This document shows, one piece after another, positions 17,117 through 26,417 of a stretch of 64,000 bases of DNA. How positions within the stretch are numbered: the stretch's first letter is position 1; each line of letters starts with the position of its first letter. This DNA comes from Cyanobacteria bacterium REEB67. Its GTDB lineage: Bacteria; Cyanobacteriota; Vampirovibrionia; Obscuribacterales; Obscuribacteraceae. The notes beneath the pieces are model-generated. The model was not told where the DNA came from. It searched no databases and saw only the letters and a program-made list of their open reading frames with translations. The stretch covers positions 93,919-157,918 of the forward strand of contig JAGXAB010000003.1 in assembly GCA_018971775.1 (NCBI GenBank), written 5' to 3'. Made by a program: the position numbers and the translations under genes.

Positions 17117-17467
17117 TTAGGCGATTTCGATGTCTACTCGCTTGCCGACACGACTGGCTGCCGCGCGGATGAGCGAGCGCAGGGCCGTGATGGTACGTCC
17201 GTCTTTGCCGATCAAACGGCCCGTTACGGTCGGATCGCAAGTGACGCCGACACGACATCTGCCGTGTCCGACATTGAGGCGTTCGAATTGGAGAGCATCA
17301 GGATCTCTGGCCAAGACCTTCAAGATGTATTCGGCCAGATCTTCCGGAGCAGTGGAGTCGCTTACAGGGCGAGGTCGACTGCTCAGGCGCCTGCTGCCGC
17401 TGCCACCACCGGTCTTTTTAAAAGGCTTGCTACCGTATCGCTTGTTTGGGCCCCGTTTTTCGTCCAT
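17117..17467 (-). CDS. khpA: KH-domain RNA-binding protein KhpA (YlqC family)
   Basis: 116 residues. A KH domain covers about residues 41-116, with the RNA-contacting GxxG loop as GKDG (87-90) in [19 protein letters not shown]. KhpA proteins bind RNA broadly, usually with KhpB, and affect cell elongation and translation. The gene follows rpsP, its usual neighbour. The N-terminal ~35 residues are a basic, Gly/Arg/Ser-rich extension that ordinary KhpA (about 75-80 residues) lacks. The first 28 codons overlap the 3' end of rpsP in another frame. Upstream of ATG 17467 there is an AGGGAAG; no later ATG, GTG or TTG precedes the KH core. Confidence 0.9.
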   Translation of the reverse strand: MDEKRGPNKRYGSKPFKKTGGGSGSRRLSSRPRPVSDSTAPEDLAEYILKVLARDPDALQFERLNVGHGRCRVGVTCDPTVTGRLIGKDGRTITALRSLIRAAASRVGKRVDIEIA

Positions 17468-17631
17468 TTTTCGACCGCTTCCCTATCAACAGTGAGTTCT
17501 TTAGAACGTGGATTGTAGTAGCCAAGCGTTTCGATTGGCATACCATCTCTTCTAGCTCTAGAGTCTACTGCGACTATCCGATAGTGCGGTGCTTTTTTGG
17601 CGCCGACGCGCGTAAGCCTTATCTTAACCAC
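17383..17631 (-). CDS. rpsP: 30S ribosomal protein S16
   Basis: Small-subunit ribosomal protein needed for 30S assembly, 82 residues. The sequence [20 protein letters not shown], then [15 protein letters not shown] and [20 protein letters not shown], is unmistakable. The frame extends to 17682, but the conserved N-terminus (MVKIRL) places the start at GTG 17631, with GGAG 11 bases upstream. The last 85 bases also encode the start of khpA in a different frame. ffh lies 221 bases upstream. Confidence 0.96.
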   Translation of the reverse strand: MVKIRLTRVGAKKAPHYRIVAVDSRARRDGMPIETLGYYNPRSKELTVDREAVEKWTKNGAQTSDTVASLLKRPVVAAAAGA

Positions 17632-17852
17632 GAAACTTCTATCTCCATTCGAGAGTGCAAACTTTGCCTGCTGGAACCGCAAGCAGTAATCTTCATATGA
17701 CTGCCGAGGCCGACCATACGAGTGCGAAGAGCTATTCTAGCAGCACCAGTGACCGTTCCGTATGTCCGTAGGGTATATCTTGTTAAGCTAATGCAACCCA
17801 AAGGCCGATCAGCTGGTCCGGCGCGTCTTCGAGCCACCCGCGGTCGGCTCGA

Positions 17853-19430
17853 TTATTTTTTCTTCTTCTTGCGTGGAGCGACACCAGGAGGCAGGGGCGA
17901 GGGTTTGGAGCCACCCGGTCTGGTCGCGCCGCCGCCGAAGCCCGGTCGGCCCATATTTCCCATGCCGCCAAAATTGCCGAAACCCGGGGGCATTGGAGGC
18001 ATTTTGCCGGCGCCAAATTTGTTACCACCCGGGCCGCCGCCAAAAAGATTACCCATGCCGGGCATACCGCCAGGCATACCTGGAAAGCCGCCGCCGGGCA
18101 TACCTGGGAAGCTGCCACCGCCCATCATGCCTTTGAACATGCGGAACATTTCGCGCATTTTCTCAAATTCGTTTAACATTTCGCCGACTTCACTATCTTT
18201 GATGCCGGCGCCCTTGGCAATGCGTCTTCTTCTTGGGAAGTCGATGATTTCTGGTTTGCGACGTTCGGCCACGGTCATACTGTTGATGGCGATCTCGTAG
18301 CGGCTCATCATTTTCTCGCCCTGTTCGGCGATTTTATTCTGGTCTTCGGCGGAAATGCCAAGCGCACCACCCATGCCCATCATTTTCATGACGTCGCCCA
18401 TCGGGCCCATTTTCTTCATCATGCGCTGCATATTGATAAACATTTCGAAGCTGAAGTCATTCTGGAACATATCGAGGACGGCTTTCTCGGCTTCTTTTTC
18501 GTCGATGTTCTTCTGCACTTTTTCGACGAGGGTGACAACGTCGCCCATGCCGAGGATGCGGCTGGCCATGCGGTCCGGGTAGAAAGCCTCAAGGTTGTCG
18601 AGCTTTTCACCGGTGGAAATAAACTTGATCGGTTTGCCCACTGCTTCGCGCACTGAGAGCGCCGCACCACCTCTGGCATCACCGTCGATTTTGGTGAGTA
18701 AGAGGCCGGTGACTGAAAGCTGAGTGTTGAAGGTTTCGGCGACGTTGACCGCTTCTTGACCGGTCATGCTGTCGACGACGAGGATTTTTTCGGAGGGGTT
18801 GAGCACCTTATCGAGGATGAGCAGCTCGGCCATCAGTGGTGTATCCACTTGCAGACGACCGGCGGTGTCGAGGATGACCGGATTGAAACCTTCGGCTTTT
18901 GCCTTGGCCACTGCCGCTTCTGCGATGTCCTGGACATCCTGGCTGCCGGCAATGGTGAAGACCGGCACATCGACTTGCTTGCCGAGTGTTTCGAGTTGGT
19001 GGATAGCGGCCGGTCTCTGGATATCGCAGGCGACAAGCAATGGTTTGAAGCCGTCGCCCTTCAGTTTGAGGGCGAGCTTGCCGCAGGCGGTGGTTTTACC
19101 GGCACCCTGCAAGCCGACCATCATGATGATGCCTGGAGCACCTTTCAAATCGAGGGGAGAAAGCTCGCCACCAAGGATGGTGGTGAGCTCGTCGCTGACT
19201 ACTTTGACAAATTGCTGATAAGGCGAAACGCCATCGATGACCTCGATGCCGAGCGCCTTTTGGCGGACGTTGCTGATGAAAATCTTGACCACTTTTAAGC
19301 TGACGTCGGCTTCGAGCAGCGCTTTGCGTACTTCGCGAATCGCTTCTTCGATGTTGTCGGCGGTCATCTTGTCGGTGCCGGCCAGTGAGCGGAAAGCTCC
19401 CTGTAATTTGTCTGAAAGATTGTCGAACAT
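17853..19430 (-). CDS. ffh: Signal recognition particle GTPase Ffh
   Basis: Targets nascent membrane proteins to the translocon together with SRP RNA and FtsY. 525 residues, longer than the usual ~450. N domain 1-90; G domain with P-loop VGLQGAGKTT (about 105-114), DTAGR (188-192) and TKIDGDARGG (246-255); M domain about 320-430 with the SRP-RNA binding segment (IDFPRRRRIAKGAGI). The extra length is a C-terminal Gly/Met/Pro-rich tail (repeats of PGMPGG) ending in a run of Lys. Upstream of rpsP and khpA, the usual bacterial order. An SRP RNA gene was not found in the gap to rpsP. Confidence 0.97.
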   Translation of the reverse strand: MFDNLSDKLQGAFRSLAGTDKMTADNIEEAIREVRKALLEADVSLKVVKIFISNVRQKALGIEVIDGVSPYQQFVKVVSDELTTILGGELSPLDLKGAPGIIMMVGLQGAGKTTACGKLALKLKGDGFKPLLVACDIQRPAAIHQLETLGKQVDVPVFTIAGSQDVQDIAEAAVAKAKAEGFNPVILDTAGRLQVDTPLMAELLILDKVLNPSEKILVVDSMTGQEAVNVAETFNTQLSVTGLLLTKIDGDARGGAALSVREAVGKPIKFISTGEKLDNLEAFYPDRMASRILGMGDVVTLVEKVQKNIDEKEAEKAVLDMFQNDFSFEMFINMQRMMKKMGPMGDVMKMMGMGGALGISAEDQNKIAEQGEKMMSRYEIAINSMTVAERRKPEIIDFPRRRRIAKGAGIKDSEVGEMLNEFEKMREMFRMFKGMMGGGSFPGMPGGGFPGMPGGMPGMGNLFGGGPGGNKFGAGKMPPMPPGFGNFGGMGNMGRPGFGGGATRPGGSKPSPLPPGVAPRKKKKK

Positions 19431-19486
19431 GGCCTGGGTCCTTTATTTCACTGATTTTGTATCTTTTAGCTGCTCTTTCGTCTCTT

Positions 19487-20809
19487 TCAATGCGTCCCGA
19501 CGTGGGTCAGGGCCGAGGCGATTGTTTCGCTCAATTTTTCTGATGCCTCCACCGGATAGATGAGCCAGTAGGCGGTGTAATCGCCTTTGACCAGCGCTTC
19601 TATAGTCGGTGAAAGTTGCGATAGTTCTTTGACGTCACCGCTGTCGGTGCGCACCACGATATTGGTCTGCGGATGCTCTTCTTCCGGCCGATAGTAGTCG
19701 TATGGGCGAAATCCGGTCGATTCCACCGTCACATAGTAATCAGGATCGAAGCCCATCAGAGCGACGACTTTACGTGCTTGTTCTTCGATCGCCTTGATTT
19801 CATCGGGATCTTGCGAGTTTATGCGCGATGCTTTGAAAATGCGGCGGTTGATGAACCGGGCGGAAAGATCGCTCAAAATCGGGTCAGGGTCTTTTAGCCA
19901 GCGTTTGATGTGATAGCTCAGCTGGACATCGTCGAGGGTGAGATATTCTTCCACCGAGAGATCGCCGCCGGTCAGCCAGTGCTTCGTTTCTTCGTCGATG
20001 AAGCTTATTTTGCCGGGAGTTTCTTCGATGACGTGACGGGCGCGCTTGATCAGCTTGCCTAGAAGGGCACGGGCAGCCAGATTTTTGCGATGGTAATAAA
20101 CCTGTGCGTACATCGAGTAACGTGCGAAGAGATAGTCTTCGACGGCGATCTGGCCCTTCTCGCCAACGACGATCATGCGGTCGTTTTCTTCGTCGACTTC
20201 GATCGAACGCAAAATGCGCTGCAGGGCAAAGAGGCCATAAGCGGTGCCTGTCATGTAGCTGTCGCGCAATAGATAGTCGAAGCGATCGCAATCGAGCTGG
20301 CTGGAGACGACGTGCGAGACGTAGGCTGGTTTGTATGTTTTTTTGAGGACCTTGACTATTTTGTCGGCCAGGCCATGATCCTCGGAAAAATTGTCGAGGA
20401 TCTGGCGGATTTCGGTATCGCCCGAAATAATCTTGCAGGACCAGTCTTCGTGATCGTAGCCAAGTACCTTTTCGGTGACATGGCTGAAAGGCCCATGGCC
20501 GACGTCGTGCAGCAGGGCTGTGGCGAGGATGAGAGCACGTTCGTTTTCGGCGCTCTCGGTGCGCGAGCAGAGAATATCGCACAGCCTCGAGGCGACGTGC
20601 ATGACGCCTACGGAATGGGTAAAGCGCGAGCCCTCCGCCCCCTGGAAGGTGAAATGAGAAACGCCCAGCTGGTGGATGCGGCGCAATCTTTGAAACTCGA
20701 CCGTGTCGATCAGGTCAACTACCAGTCTTTCGGCTGGTTTAGATCTGTCGAGGACTATATCCTGATGGATAGGATCCAGGTAGGTGCGTTTGTTTGCGAC
20801 TCTTTGCAT
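19487..20809 (-). CDS. HD-domain phosphohydrolase (dGTPase-like)
   Basis: About 441 residues. An HD metal-binding domain is clear: RFTHSVGVMHVA (His65) and LLHDVGHGPFSH (His101-Asp102), followed by DYLLRDSYMTG. This is the SamHD1/YwfO-like branch, whose members hydrolyse dNTPs or related nucleotides; the substrate here is not known. The frame is open to 20911, but the family N-terminus (LDPIHQDIVLD) fits ATG 20809. It is divergent from the membrane protein at 20888 with about 78 bases between, so the two promoters are close together. ffh lies 57 bases downstream on the same strand and could be co-transcribed. Confidence 0.9.
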   Translation of the reverse strand: MQRVANKRTYLDPIHQDIVLDRSKPAERLVVDLIDTVEFQRLRRIHQLGVSHFTFQGAEGSRFTHSVGVMHVASRLCDILCSRTESAENERALILATALLHDVGHGPFSHVTEKVLGYDHEDWSCKIISGDTEIRQILDNFSEDHGLADKIVKVLKKTYKPAYVSHVVSSQLDCDRFDYLLRDSYMTGTAYGLFALQRILRSIEVDEENDRMIVVGEKGQIAVEDYLFARYSMYAQVYYHRKNLAARALLGKLIKRARHVIEETPGKISFIDEETKHWLTGGDLSVEEYLTLDDVQLSYHIKRWLKDPDPILSDLSARFINRRIFKASRINSQDPDEIKAIEEQARKVVALMGFDPDYYVTVESTGFRPYDYYRPEEEHPQTNIVVRTDSGDVKELSQLSPTIEALVKGDYTAYWLIYPVEASEKLSETIASALTHVGTH

Positions 20810-20887
20810 GCCAGTGTCCGCTAATATGATATATAGATGGAGGATATTATACTTGTCGCTGCCGCACGTGCTTCCTAATCTGACTAT

Positions 20888-21829
20888 TTGTTGCTTGCTT
20901 TGATAGACCAATTACCTGAAAAGGTTTTGTCCCTGGGAGATCTAGTCAGCCTGTCCTTCCGGAAGTGCAGGCAAAACTTTGGCCTCTACTGGTCAGCTTT
21001 GTTTGTACCGGCCCTTGGCGCCTCGGTTGGCAGTGAAGGTGCTTTTTTTTGCTTCAATCATTGGGTGGGTATCGCCTCAAAATCAATGCTTGCAGTGGCA
21101 CCTTTTGCGGCCCACATGGCTATTGTGCTCTTGTGCATCATCGTCTGGGGCGTGAGCATCTGGGAGCTATTATTGCGCGCCAGTGCCATTATCCGTTTGA
21201 TTTTAGGCCTTGACGCGACCTTTGCCGAGGCCTACAAGACAATAAAAATGCGAGGAATGGCCACCTTCCTGGCTTATAACCTCATCCTTCTGCCGCCGCT
21301 CGCATTGCTTCTTTTGTGGACATTCGTCGCTTTTCTCTTCGTATCGTTCATTCCCATGCAACAGCCCTTGCGCCTGATTGTCGGAAGCGTCGGCTTTGGA
21401 CTGATGGGTTTTGGTCTTACTGTGTCGGTGGCGCTAAGTTCGCTTTTTGGAGCACTGCTGACGGCGATCATCGCTTGCGAGGGAAGTGCATTTAGCGAGA
21501 GTATCCGGCGCGCCACTTTTTTCTTCAAGCAGCGCATGCTGCGCGGCGGCTCCTTCGTTTGTCTTTTGACGTTGTCCTTGATGGTTGTCTATGTCGCTTG
21601 CTTCAGTCCGATCATCGTTGTCGATGTCGTTGAAACTTACACGCACGCAAGGCTTGGCCTGGTTTCAAAATCAATCGGCATGCAGGTCCTGGGCGCGATG
21701 CTCGATACCTGCTTCAACGTCGTTTCCTTTGGTGTCGCCTTTACCGGCTATGGTCTTTTTTATCGCGATCTTTGCCTGCGACTGGAAGGCCGGGATATTT
21801 TGAGCAAAATAAGCAAGCTTCCGACTTAG
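20888..21829 (+). CDS. Polytopic membrane protein, unknown function
   Basis: About 313 residues with roughly six membrane segments (for example AAHMAIVLLCIIVWGVSIW, LILLPPLALLLLWTFVAFLF, GSFVCLLTLSLMVVYVACF). The cytoplasmic N-terminus (LSLGDLVSLSFRKCRQNFGLYW) resembles the start of glycerophosphoryl-diester-type or DUF975-like membrane proteins, but I do not recognise the family firmly. The start is uncertain: TTG codons at 20888, 20891 and 20900 are possible and none has a good ribosome binding site. It stands alone between a divergent and a convergent gene. Confidence 0.75.
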   Translation: MLLALIDQLPEKVLSLGDLVSLSFRKCRQNFGLYWSALFVPALGASVGSEGAFFCFNHWVGIASKSMLAVAPFAAHMAIVLLCIIVWGVSIWELLLRASAIIRLILGLDATFAEAYKTIKMRGMATFLAYNLILLPPLALLLLWTFVAFLFVSFIPMQQPLRLIVGSVGFGLMGFGLTVSVALSSLFGALLTAIIACEGSAFSESIRRATFFFKQRMLRGGSFVCLLTLSLMVVYVACFSPIIVVDVVETYTHARLGLVSKSIGMQVLGAMLDTCFNVVSFGVAFTGYGLFYRDLCLRLEGRDILSKISKLPT

Positions 21830-21839
21830 GCGGAAGCTT
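21815..21839 (-). terminator. Stem-loop between convergent genes
   Basis: Perfect 9-bp stem AAGCTTCCG / CGGAAGCTT with a 7-base loop, overlapping the stop codon of the plus-strand gene. Read on the minus strand, a moderately T-rich stretch (GCTTATTTTGCTC) follows the stem, so it best serves the TPR gene ending at 21866. No T-run follows on the plus strand. Confidence 0.5.
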
Positions 21840-21865
21840 CTGGATAGCCAGGTCCGCTGCCGCTG

Positions 21866-22924
21866 TTATGGATTGCTTGGACCGTCGCCGCCATTCCATT
21901 TGACAGTCGCTGGATATTTGGGCAGATTGAAATCCACCTTTGCCGGTACATCCGGATCGACCGAGCGGGCTCTGCCAATCTCGTTCTGGCAAAGATCGGT
22001 TTTGCCGAGCTGGTAAAAAACCGATGCTCTGGCTATGTAATACTGCGACTTTTGCGGATCGCGTTCGATGGCGCTGGCATAGTCTTTGAGGGCGTTGTCG
22101 ACCTTGCCAAGCTTCTGGTAGGCTTTGCCGCGTTTGTAATAAGTCTCGGCGTTATTCTGATTGCCGCGCAAAACTTCGGTGAGATTGGCGACCGCTTTTT
22201 GAGCGTTGCCCTGAAATTCTCCGGCACCAGGGGTGGTGTTGTCGACAAGATTAACGGAGGGACTGCCATCGCGCTTATCTTCACTTTTGACGTTGACCGG
22301 TTTGCTTCCTCCGGAAGGGGTCACTTCGACCATCTCCGGTGTCGCCGCCTGGGCCTTGTCTTCGGCGCTCAGGCCATTTGGATACAGGGCATCCATTGCT
22401 TTTTGGTAGTCGTTGACGGCATGCAAGTTGAGCCCTTCGTGCACACTGCCTGTGGTGTCACGTTTGACCTCGGCCGGACCGCCATTCATGTAATAACGAA
22501 TAGCCAGACTCTTGTCCAATTTGATTGCCGCTTGATAGTCGCTCACCGCATCGTCGTCTTGATTGAGTTTGGCATGGCTGCTGCCTCTGAGCAATAAGGC
22601 TCGGACATTGCCCGGCATGCTTTTCAGGGCTTGATCGAGATCCTGGATGCTCAGTTTGTAGTTGCCCAGCTGATAAAAACAAGTGGCGCGCATCATCATC
22701 GCTTTTGTGTCGTCGGGATGAGCGGCGATAACGTGGTTTAGTGCGTTTACTGCGCCGTCCCAATCTTTTTGCGCCATACGATTGTCGATGCGCGCCAGAT
22801 TTGCGGAGCCGCCATTGCCGGTGCCAGCCCCGGCTGCGTAAGCATCACTCAGGCTCAAGAGAGTGATACTAGTGGCACAAATCGCTCCCGTTAAAAGGCT
22901 AAGAGGCAGGTCTTTTTTACGCAA
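21866..22924 (-). CDS. Secreted TPR-repeat protein
   Basis: About 352 residues. The frame opens further upstream, but TTG 22924 has AGGAG 8 bases before it and begins a proper signal peptide (LRKKDLPLSLLTGAICATSI, cut near DAYA). Several TPRs follow: AQKDWDGAVNALNHVIAAHPDD, YKLSIQDLDQALKSMPGN, DAVSDYQAAIKLDKS, then after a Ser/Gly-rich linker NAETYYKRGKAYQKLGKVDN and FYQLGKTDLCQNEIGRA. Likely a periplasmic protein-interaction scaffold. It lies 61 bases downstream of the membrane protein at 22986-23492. Confidence 0.85.
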   Translation of the reverse strand: MRKKDLPLSLLTGAICATSITLLSLSDAYAAGAGTGNGGSANLARIDNRMAQKDWDGAVNALNHVIAAHPDDTKAMMMRATCFYQLGNYKLSIQDLDQALKSMPGNVRALLLRGSSHAKLNQDDDAVSDYQAAIKLDKSLAIRYYMNGGPAEVKRDTTGSVHEGLNLHAVNDYQKAMDALYPNGLSAEDKAQAATPEMVEVTPSGGSKPVNVKSEDKRDGSPSVNLVDNTTPGAGEFQGNAQKAVANLTEVLRGNQNNAETYYKRGKAYQKLGKVDNALKDYASAIERDPQKSQYYIARASVFYQLGKTDLCQNEIGRARSVDPDVPAKVDFNLPKYPATVKWNGGDGPSNP

Positions 22925-22985
22925 TGGTTTTCTCCTGTCGCAAGAGTTTTCAGTTTTTATCGAGGGATGCCTGCAGCGTTGGCGA

Positions 22986-23492
22986 TTAATCGGTGACTTT
23001 GCGGCCACCCAGGGCTGGTATGACCAGGGAGACAAGAGCAAAAGCAATTGCGCCGCCGAAGATCATTCTCGATAGTTTGTGCATTTTGTCGAATTCCGCA
23101 TGAGCAGCTTCGTTGGTTTTCATCGTCTGCATAGCTGTGCTCATTTGCGGCACGATGGCGAAGGAGAAAATAAAAGTGCAGACGGCACAGACGATGCTGG
23201 CGAAATAGCGGCCCATGCGCCATTTGTGATTGCGTCCCTCGAGATTGTGCAGGTCGCCTTTGATTTCGATTGCTTCGGCGATGACGAGCGTAATGGCGAA
23301 TATGCCAGCTACTTTGGCGAACTCTATAAATACGGGTGCATTGGTCGCGGCTGCGTCAAGGGCATCGACACCGTGTGCTTTAGCGGCATTGATCAAAGTA
23401 ATGGCGGCAAAGACGGTGGCGGTACCGCCGCCAAATAACATAGCCAGTGAAATCAATCGGAGGATGCGGGCGAAGGTATATAAGGGAGACAT
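22986..23492 (-). CDS. Four-helix membrane protein (DUF4149-like)
   Basis: About 168 residues from ATG 23492, which has AGAAGG 8 bases upstream; the longer frame to 23576 is not needed. Four hydrophobic segments: ISLAMLFGGGTATVFAAITLI, AKVAGIFAITLVIAEAIEI, FASIVCAVCTFIFSFAIV and MIFGGAIAFALVSLVIPAL. The pattern (first-helix GGG, acidic residues in helix 2) recalls the DUF4149/TMEM205 group, an assignment by pattern only. Probably co-transcribed with the downstream TPR gene. Confidence 0.75.
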   Translation of the reverse strand: MSPLYTFARILRLISLAMLFGGGTATVFAAITLINAAKAHGVDALDAAATNAPVFIEFAKVAGIFAITLVIAEAIEIKGDLHNLEGRNHKWRMGRYFASIVCAVCTFIFSFAIVPQMSTAMQTMKTNEAAHAEFDKMHKLSRMIFGGAIAFALVSLVIPALGGRKVTD

Positions 23493-23773
23493 TGTTGTGG
23501 CCTTCTGTTGGTTGGGCTGCTCATTGCCTCGATGGGAGCTGGCAGCCAGGGCTTTTGACTGCCTAGATTCTACCAATTCAAGGGTCTAAATATTGACGGC
23601 TCAGGTAAACTAGATCACTTTGTGTATCTGGCAGGTGCCTTCGCGCCGGGTTGTAAAGCTAAATTGATTTTTCTCGAAGGGATACAATTGATACTTGCGC
23701 CGTCTTTTTCAGGGACGAAATTTTGATGTAGTGCGACGCGCTAAAGTGTCGCGAAAGAAGTGGGCGGGGATAT

Positions 23774-25024
23774 ATGGCGAATAACTTTCAAAACCTGGCG
23801 GATTTTCTCAAAGCACAAGCGCCGACATGCGTGCACAAGCCGGATGGTGAGCTGCCCTATCGATTCGTCACTCCCAGCTTCGGTGTGACAGCCGGGGCCG
23901 ATGATAAAGCGGATGTGTCGGAGCGCTCGACGACTGGACATTATTTGCAAATGTATGACTGGGATGCTTGTTTCTTTTCGCAAGTTTCTCCTCGCCTCGG
24001 TCTGCCGGCATTGGCACCAGATGTAGTGCGTAACTTCCTCGCTCTTCAGGAAAATGACGGACATATTCCGCGCACCGTCAGCCCTCATCGGATCTGGGAT
24101 AAGGGTGACCAGGCCAAGCCATTTTTGTGCCAGACGCTGGAGCGTCATCTTAAGACCGCCGGTAAAGATGATGCGGAGCAAGCAGAAAATATTTTGACCG
24201 ATGCCGTGCTCACTAAGTTGCATCTGTATCTACAATACTTCGAGAAGAATCGTCGTCATGATAGTGGCCTTTATCACTGGCGTAATGTGCTGGAGAGCGG
24301 CGTCGACGATAATCTCGCACTGATCTACCCGACCGAAGCGGCCAAAGACGAAAACACCGACCTCGGCAAATTTCCCGACGGCGAGATCCTGGCAGTAGAC
24401 GCAAGCGCCTATATAGCTTGCGAATTCGAAGCCTTTGCCGCTCTGGCTGACCGTCTCGGCAAGCAGGAATTGCACAGCGAGTATCAGAAAAAAGCCGATG
24501 GCGTCAAGCAGTTGATTGAAGAAAAGCTCTGGGACAAAGAGCTCAATATGTATGTCGGTTTTTACCCTGTCGATAAGTCATATGTGCGCGTGCGCAGCTG
24601 GACTGGCTTGACGCCGGTTTGCATGGGCATAGCCAGTCCGGAGCGGGCCAAGCTCTGTATCGAAACAAATATTTTGTCTACCGAACACTTTTTGCGACCT
24701 TTTGGTCTGACTTCTTACGCGGCTTCCGAGCGTTTGTATAACAATTCGCCCCGCGGCTTATATGGTCGGGCGATGGTGAGCAACTGGCAGGGACCGGCCT
24801 GGATACTCGTAAGTGCTCTCGTTTGTCGTGGACTGGTCAGCTATGGCCGCTCGGCCGATGCAAAAGAAGTGGCTCAGGGCGTGCTGACTTCGATGCGGAT
24901 GGACCTGGAGAAGAACAAGACTTTGCACGAAAATTATGACGCTGAAACCGGGCGTCCGCTCTGGGCGCCGGATTTTATGAGCTGGAATTCGCTGGCAATT
25001 GAGCTTGTCGAGCTTATGAATTAG
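23774..25024 (+). CDS. Glycoside hydrolase of GH63/GH37 type ((alpha/alpha)6 barrel)
   Basis: 416 residues, no signal peptide, so cytoplasmic. Clan GH-G motifs are in order: YDWDACFF (about 61-68), LESGVDDN (173-180, with the likely acid Asp), NWQGPAWILV, LHENYDAETG (likely base Glu) and FMSWNSLAIEL near the end. Bacterial members of this size include glucosylglycerate or mannosylglycerate hydrolases and trehalase-like enzymes, so the substrate is probably a small glucoside or compatible solute. That is family inference; nothing adjacent confirms it. The ribosome binding site GGGGA precedes the ATG by 5 bases. A weak dyad (25054-25078) follows the gene. Confidence 0.85.
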   Translation: MANNFQNLADFLKAQAPTCVHKPDGELPYRFVTPSFGVTAGADDKADVSERSTTGHYLQMYDWDACFFSQVSPRLGLPALAPDVVRNFLALQENDGHIPRTVSPHRIWDKGDQAKPFLCQTLERHLKTAGKDDAEQAENILTDAVLTKLHLYLQYFEKNRRHDSGLYHWRNVLESGVDDNLALIYPTEAAKDENTDLGKFPDGEILAVDASAYIACEFEAFAALADRLGKQELHSEYQKKADGVKQLIEEKLWDKELNMYVGFYPVDKSYVRVRSWTGLTPVCMGIASPERAKLCIETNILSTEHFLRPFGLTSYAASERLYNNSPRGLYGRAMVSNWQGPAWILVSALVCRGLVSYGRSADAKEVAQGVLTSMRMDLEKNKTLHENYDAETGRPLWAPDFMSWNSLAIELVELMN

Positions 25025-25183
25025 TTGCTGGAATGATAATGGCGGACCGGAAAAAAATTGTTTTAGTAAGGCAATTTTGCTAGTCTGCCGTCAGAGTAGG
25101 TCGTTGGACGCACTTGCTTCAGCATTCTCTGGGAATAGTGGATTTACGGCTTTTATTTTGTCATCAAATTTGAGGGTCCCTTT

Positions 25184-26224
25184 TTGAAAGCAGTCAGGTA
25201 TGCAGTTGGCCTAATTCTATTTTGCTCGACGTATTTGACCGTGCACGCAATAAATGCAGGGGTTGAGGCTCTTCTAAAAAATGCTGACGAGAAGACAAAA
25301 GCCTGGGACTTTGACGATGCGTTAGCGACTTATGACAAGGTGCTTGAAACCGAAAACGCTATTCTCAGCCAAAATAAGGCTGAATTTTCGGATTACGACT
25401 ATAAAGGTAGAGCCTTAATTGGCAAGGGTCGAGCAGAAGCTCGGCAAAAAGACTTTTATAAAGCTTTGGATTCTATGAAGGAAGCGGAAGCGGTCTATGA
25501 TTCTGCTCTCGCTCTACACCCGGGGAATTTCGTCCTGAAAACCGGCAAGGCTATATCTGCTACGCGTATGGGAATTCTCGATGCGCAAATATCACCAAGA
25601 GAAAGTGCTTTTGATAATCTTACTCGAGGTCTTAAGGCACTGGACTTGATATTAAAGGAGAAATCGACTGATCTCGATTTACTCAGTTTGAGAGCGCGAG
25701 CTATTCAGTCTCAGGCAAATTTTTTAGTAAGCCGTAAAGAGTATTCGAAAGCAATCGAGACCTTCAAGGAAGCTTGCGGCACCAGCGATAATGTACTCCG
25801 CTTACGACCCGAGAGCGCCGATGACTACATCACAAAGAGCTATAGCTCTTTGATGTTGAATACGTTACTTGTAGAGCACGAGGGCGCCAATGTGCGAATC
25901 TTCCGTGAAACACTTAAGTCGGCGGAGCTGGCTGCTAAGTACGCGCCTGACAATAGCGAGGCTTATAGAATGCAGGGTCTGATTCTGACTATGATGGCTA
26001 AACTGCAAGCCAAGAAAGACCTAGGTGCGAGTCATTCCTGCACCAACCTCTATAGGGAAGCGATCGTCGCTTTTGACAAAGCATTGAGTTTGCCCCATTG
26101 CTCCGATGACGTGGAGGCATTGAAATCGAGAGTTGAAGTAAGCTTGCACTATAAGCCGAAGACCGTTAATCAAGTTATGAATGAAATCAAAAAGAGGTTG
26201 AGTGAGCCGGATAATAATCGATAG
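25184..26224 (+). CDS. Secreted TPR-like repeat protein
   Basis: 346 residues starting at TTG 25184, chosen because it begins a signal peptide (KAVRYAVGLILFCSTYLTVHA). The rest is all-helical with TPR-like repeats (DFDDALATYDKVLETENAIL, FYKALDSMKEAEAVYDSALA, EYSKAIETFKEACGTSDNVL, NLYREAIVAFDKALSL). No enzyme motif. The gene is visibly more AT-rich than the flanking GH and YceI genes, which may mean later acquisition. Stands alone with about 160 bases of non-coding DNA on each side. Confidence 0.75.
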   Translation: MKAVRYAVGLILFCSTYLTVHAINAGVEALLKNADEKTKAWDFDDALATYDKVLETENAILSQNKAEFSDYDYKGRALIGKGRAEARQKDFYKALDSMKEAEAVYDSALALHPGNFVLKTGKAISATRMGILDAQISPRESAFDNLTRGLKALDLILKEKSTDLDLLSLRARAIQSQANFLVSRKEYSKAIETFKEACGTSDNVLRLRPESADDYITKSYSSLMLNTLLVEHEGANVRIFRETLKSAELAAKYAPDNSEAYRMQGLILTMMAKLQAKKDLGASHSCTNLYREAIVAFDKALSLPHCSDDVEALKSRVEVSLHYKPKTVNQVMNEIKKRLSEPDNNR

Positions 26225-26417
26225 AAATATCCAAGTCTTCGCCGTCATTAGGCTGGATTGAACAAAATCGATAATTACAGTATCGGGGTTGTTTGCACGA
26301 ACGAACATAAAAATTGGACGCTTACACATAGAAGCATCGCCACCTGAGTAGTAACATCAGCGCCATTGAAACGTGTTTTTCTCCGAAGCTTTTAGGGTCT
26401 TCTCAACAGGTCTTCCA

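Noticed and set aside
17632..17852. SRP RNA gene between ffh and rpsP
   Set aside because: The conserved GGAAGCAGCC-type tetraloop core of bacterial SRP RNA is not present.
17829..17852. Hairpin TCGAGCC/GGCTCGA directly after the ffh stop as a terminator
   Set aside because: Seven-bp stem but no T-run after it on the minus strand, and rpsP follows; at most a weak RNA structure.
18756..19298. Plus-strand frame opposite ffh
   Set aside because: Shadow of the ffh coding sequence; no start signals and no family pattern.
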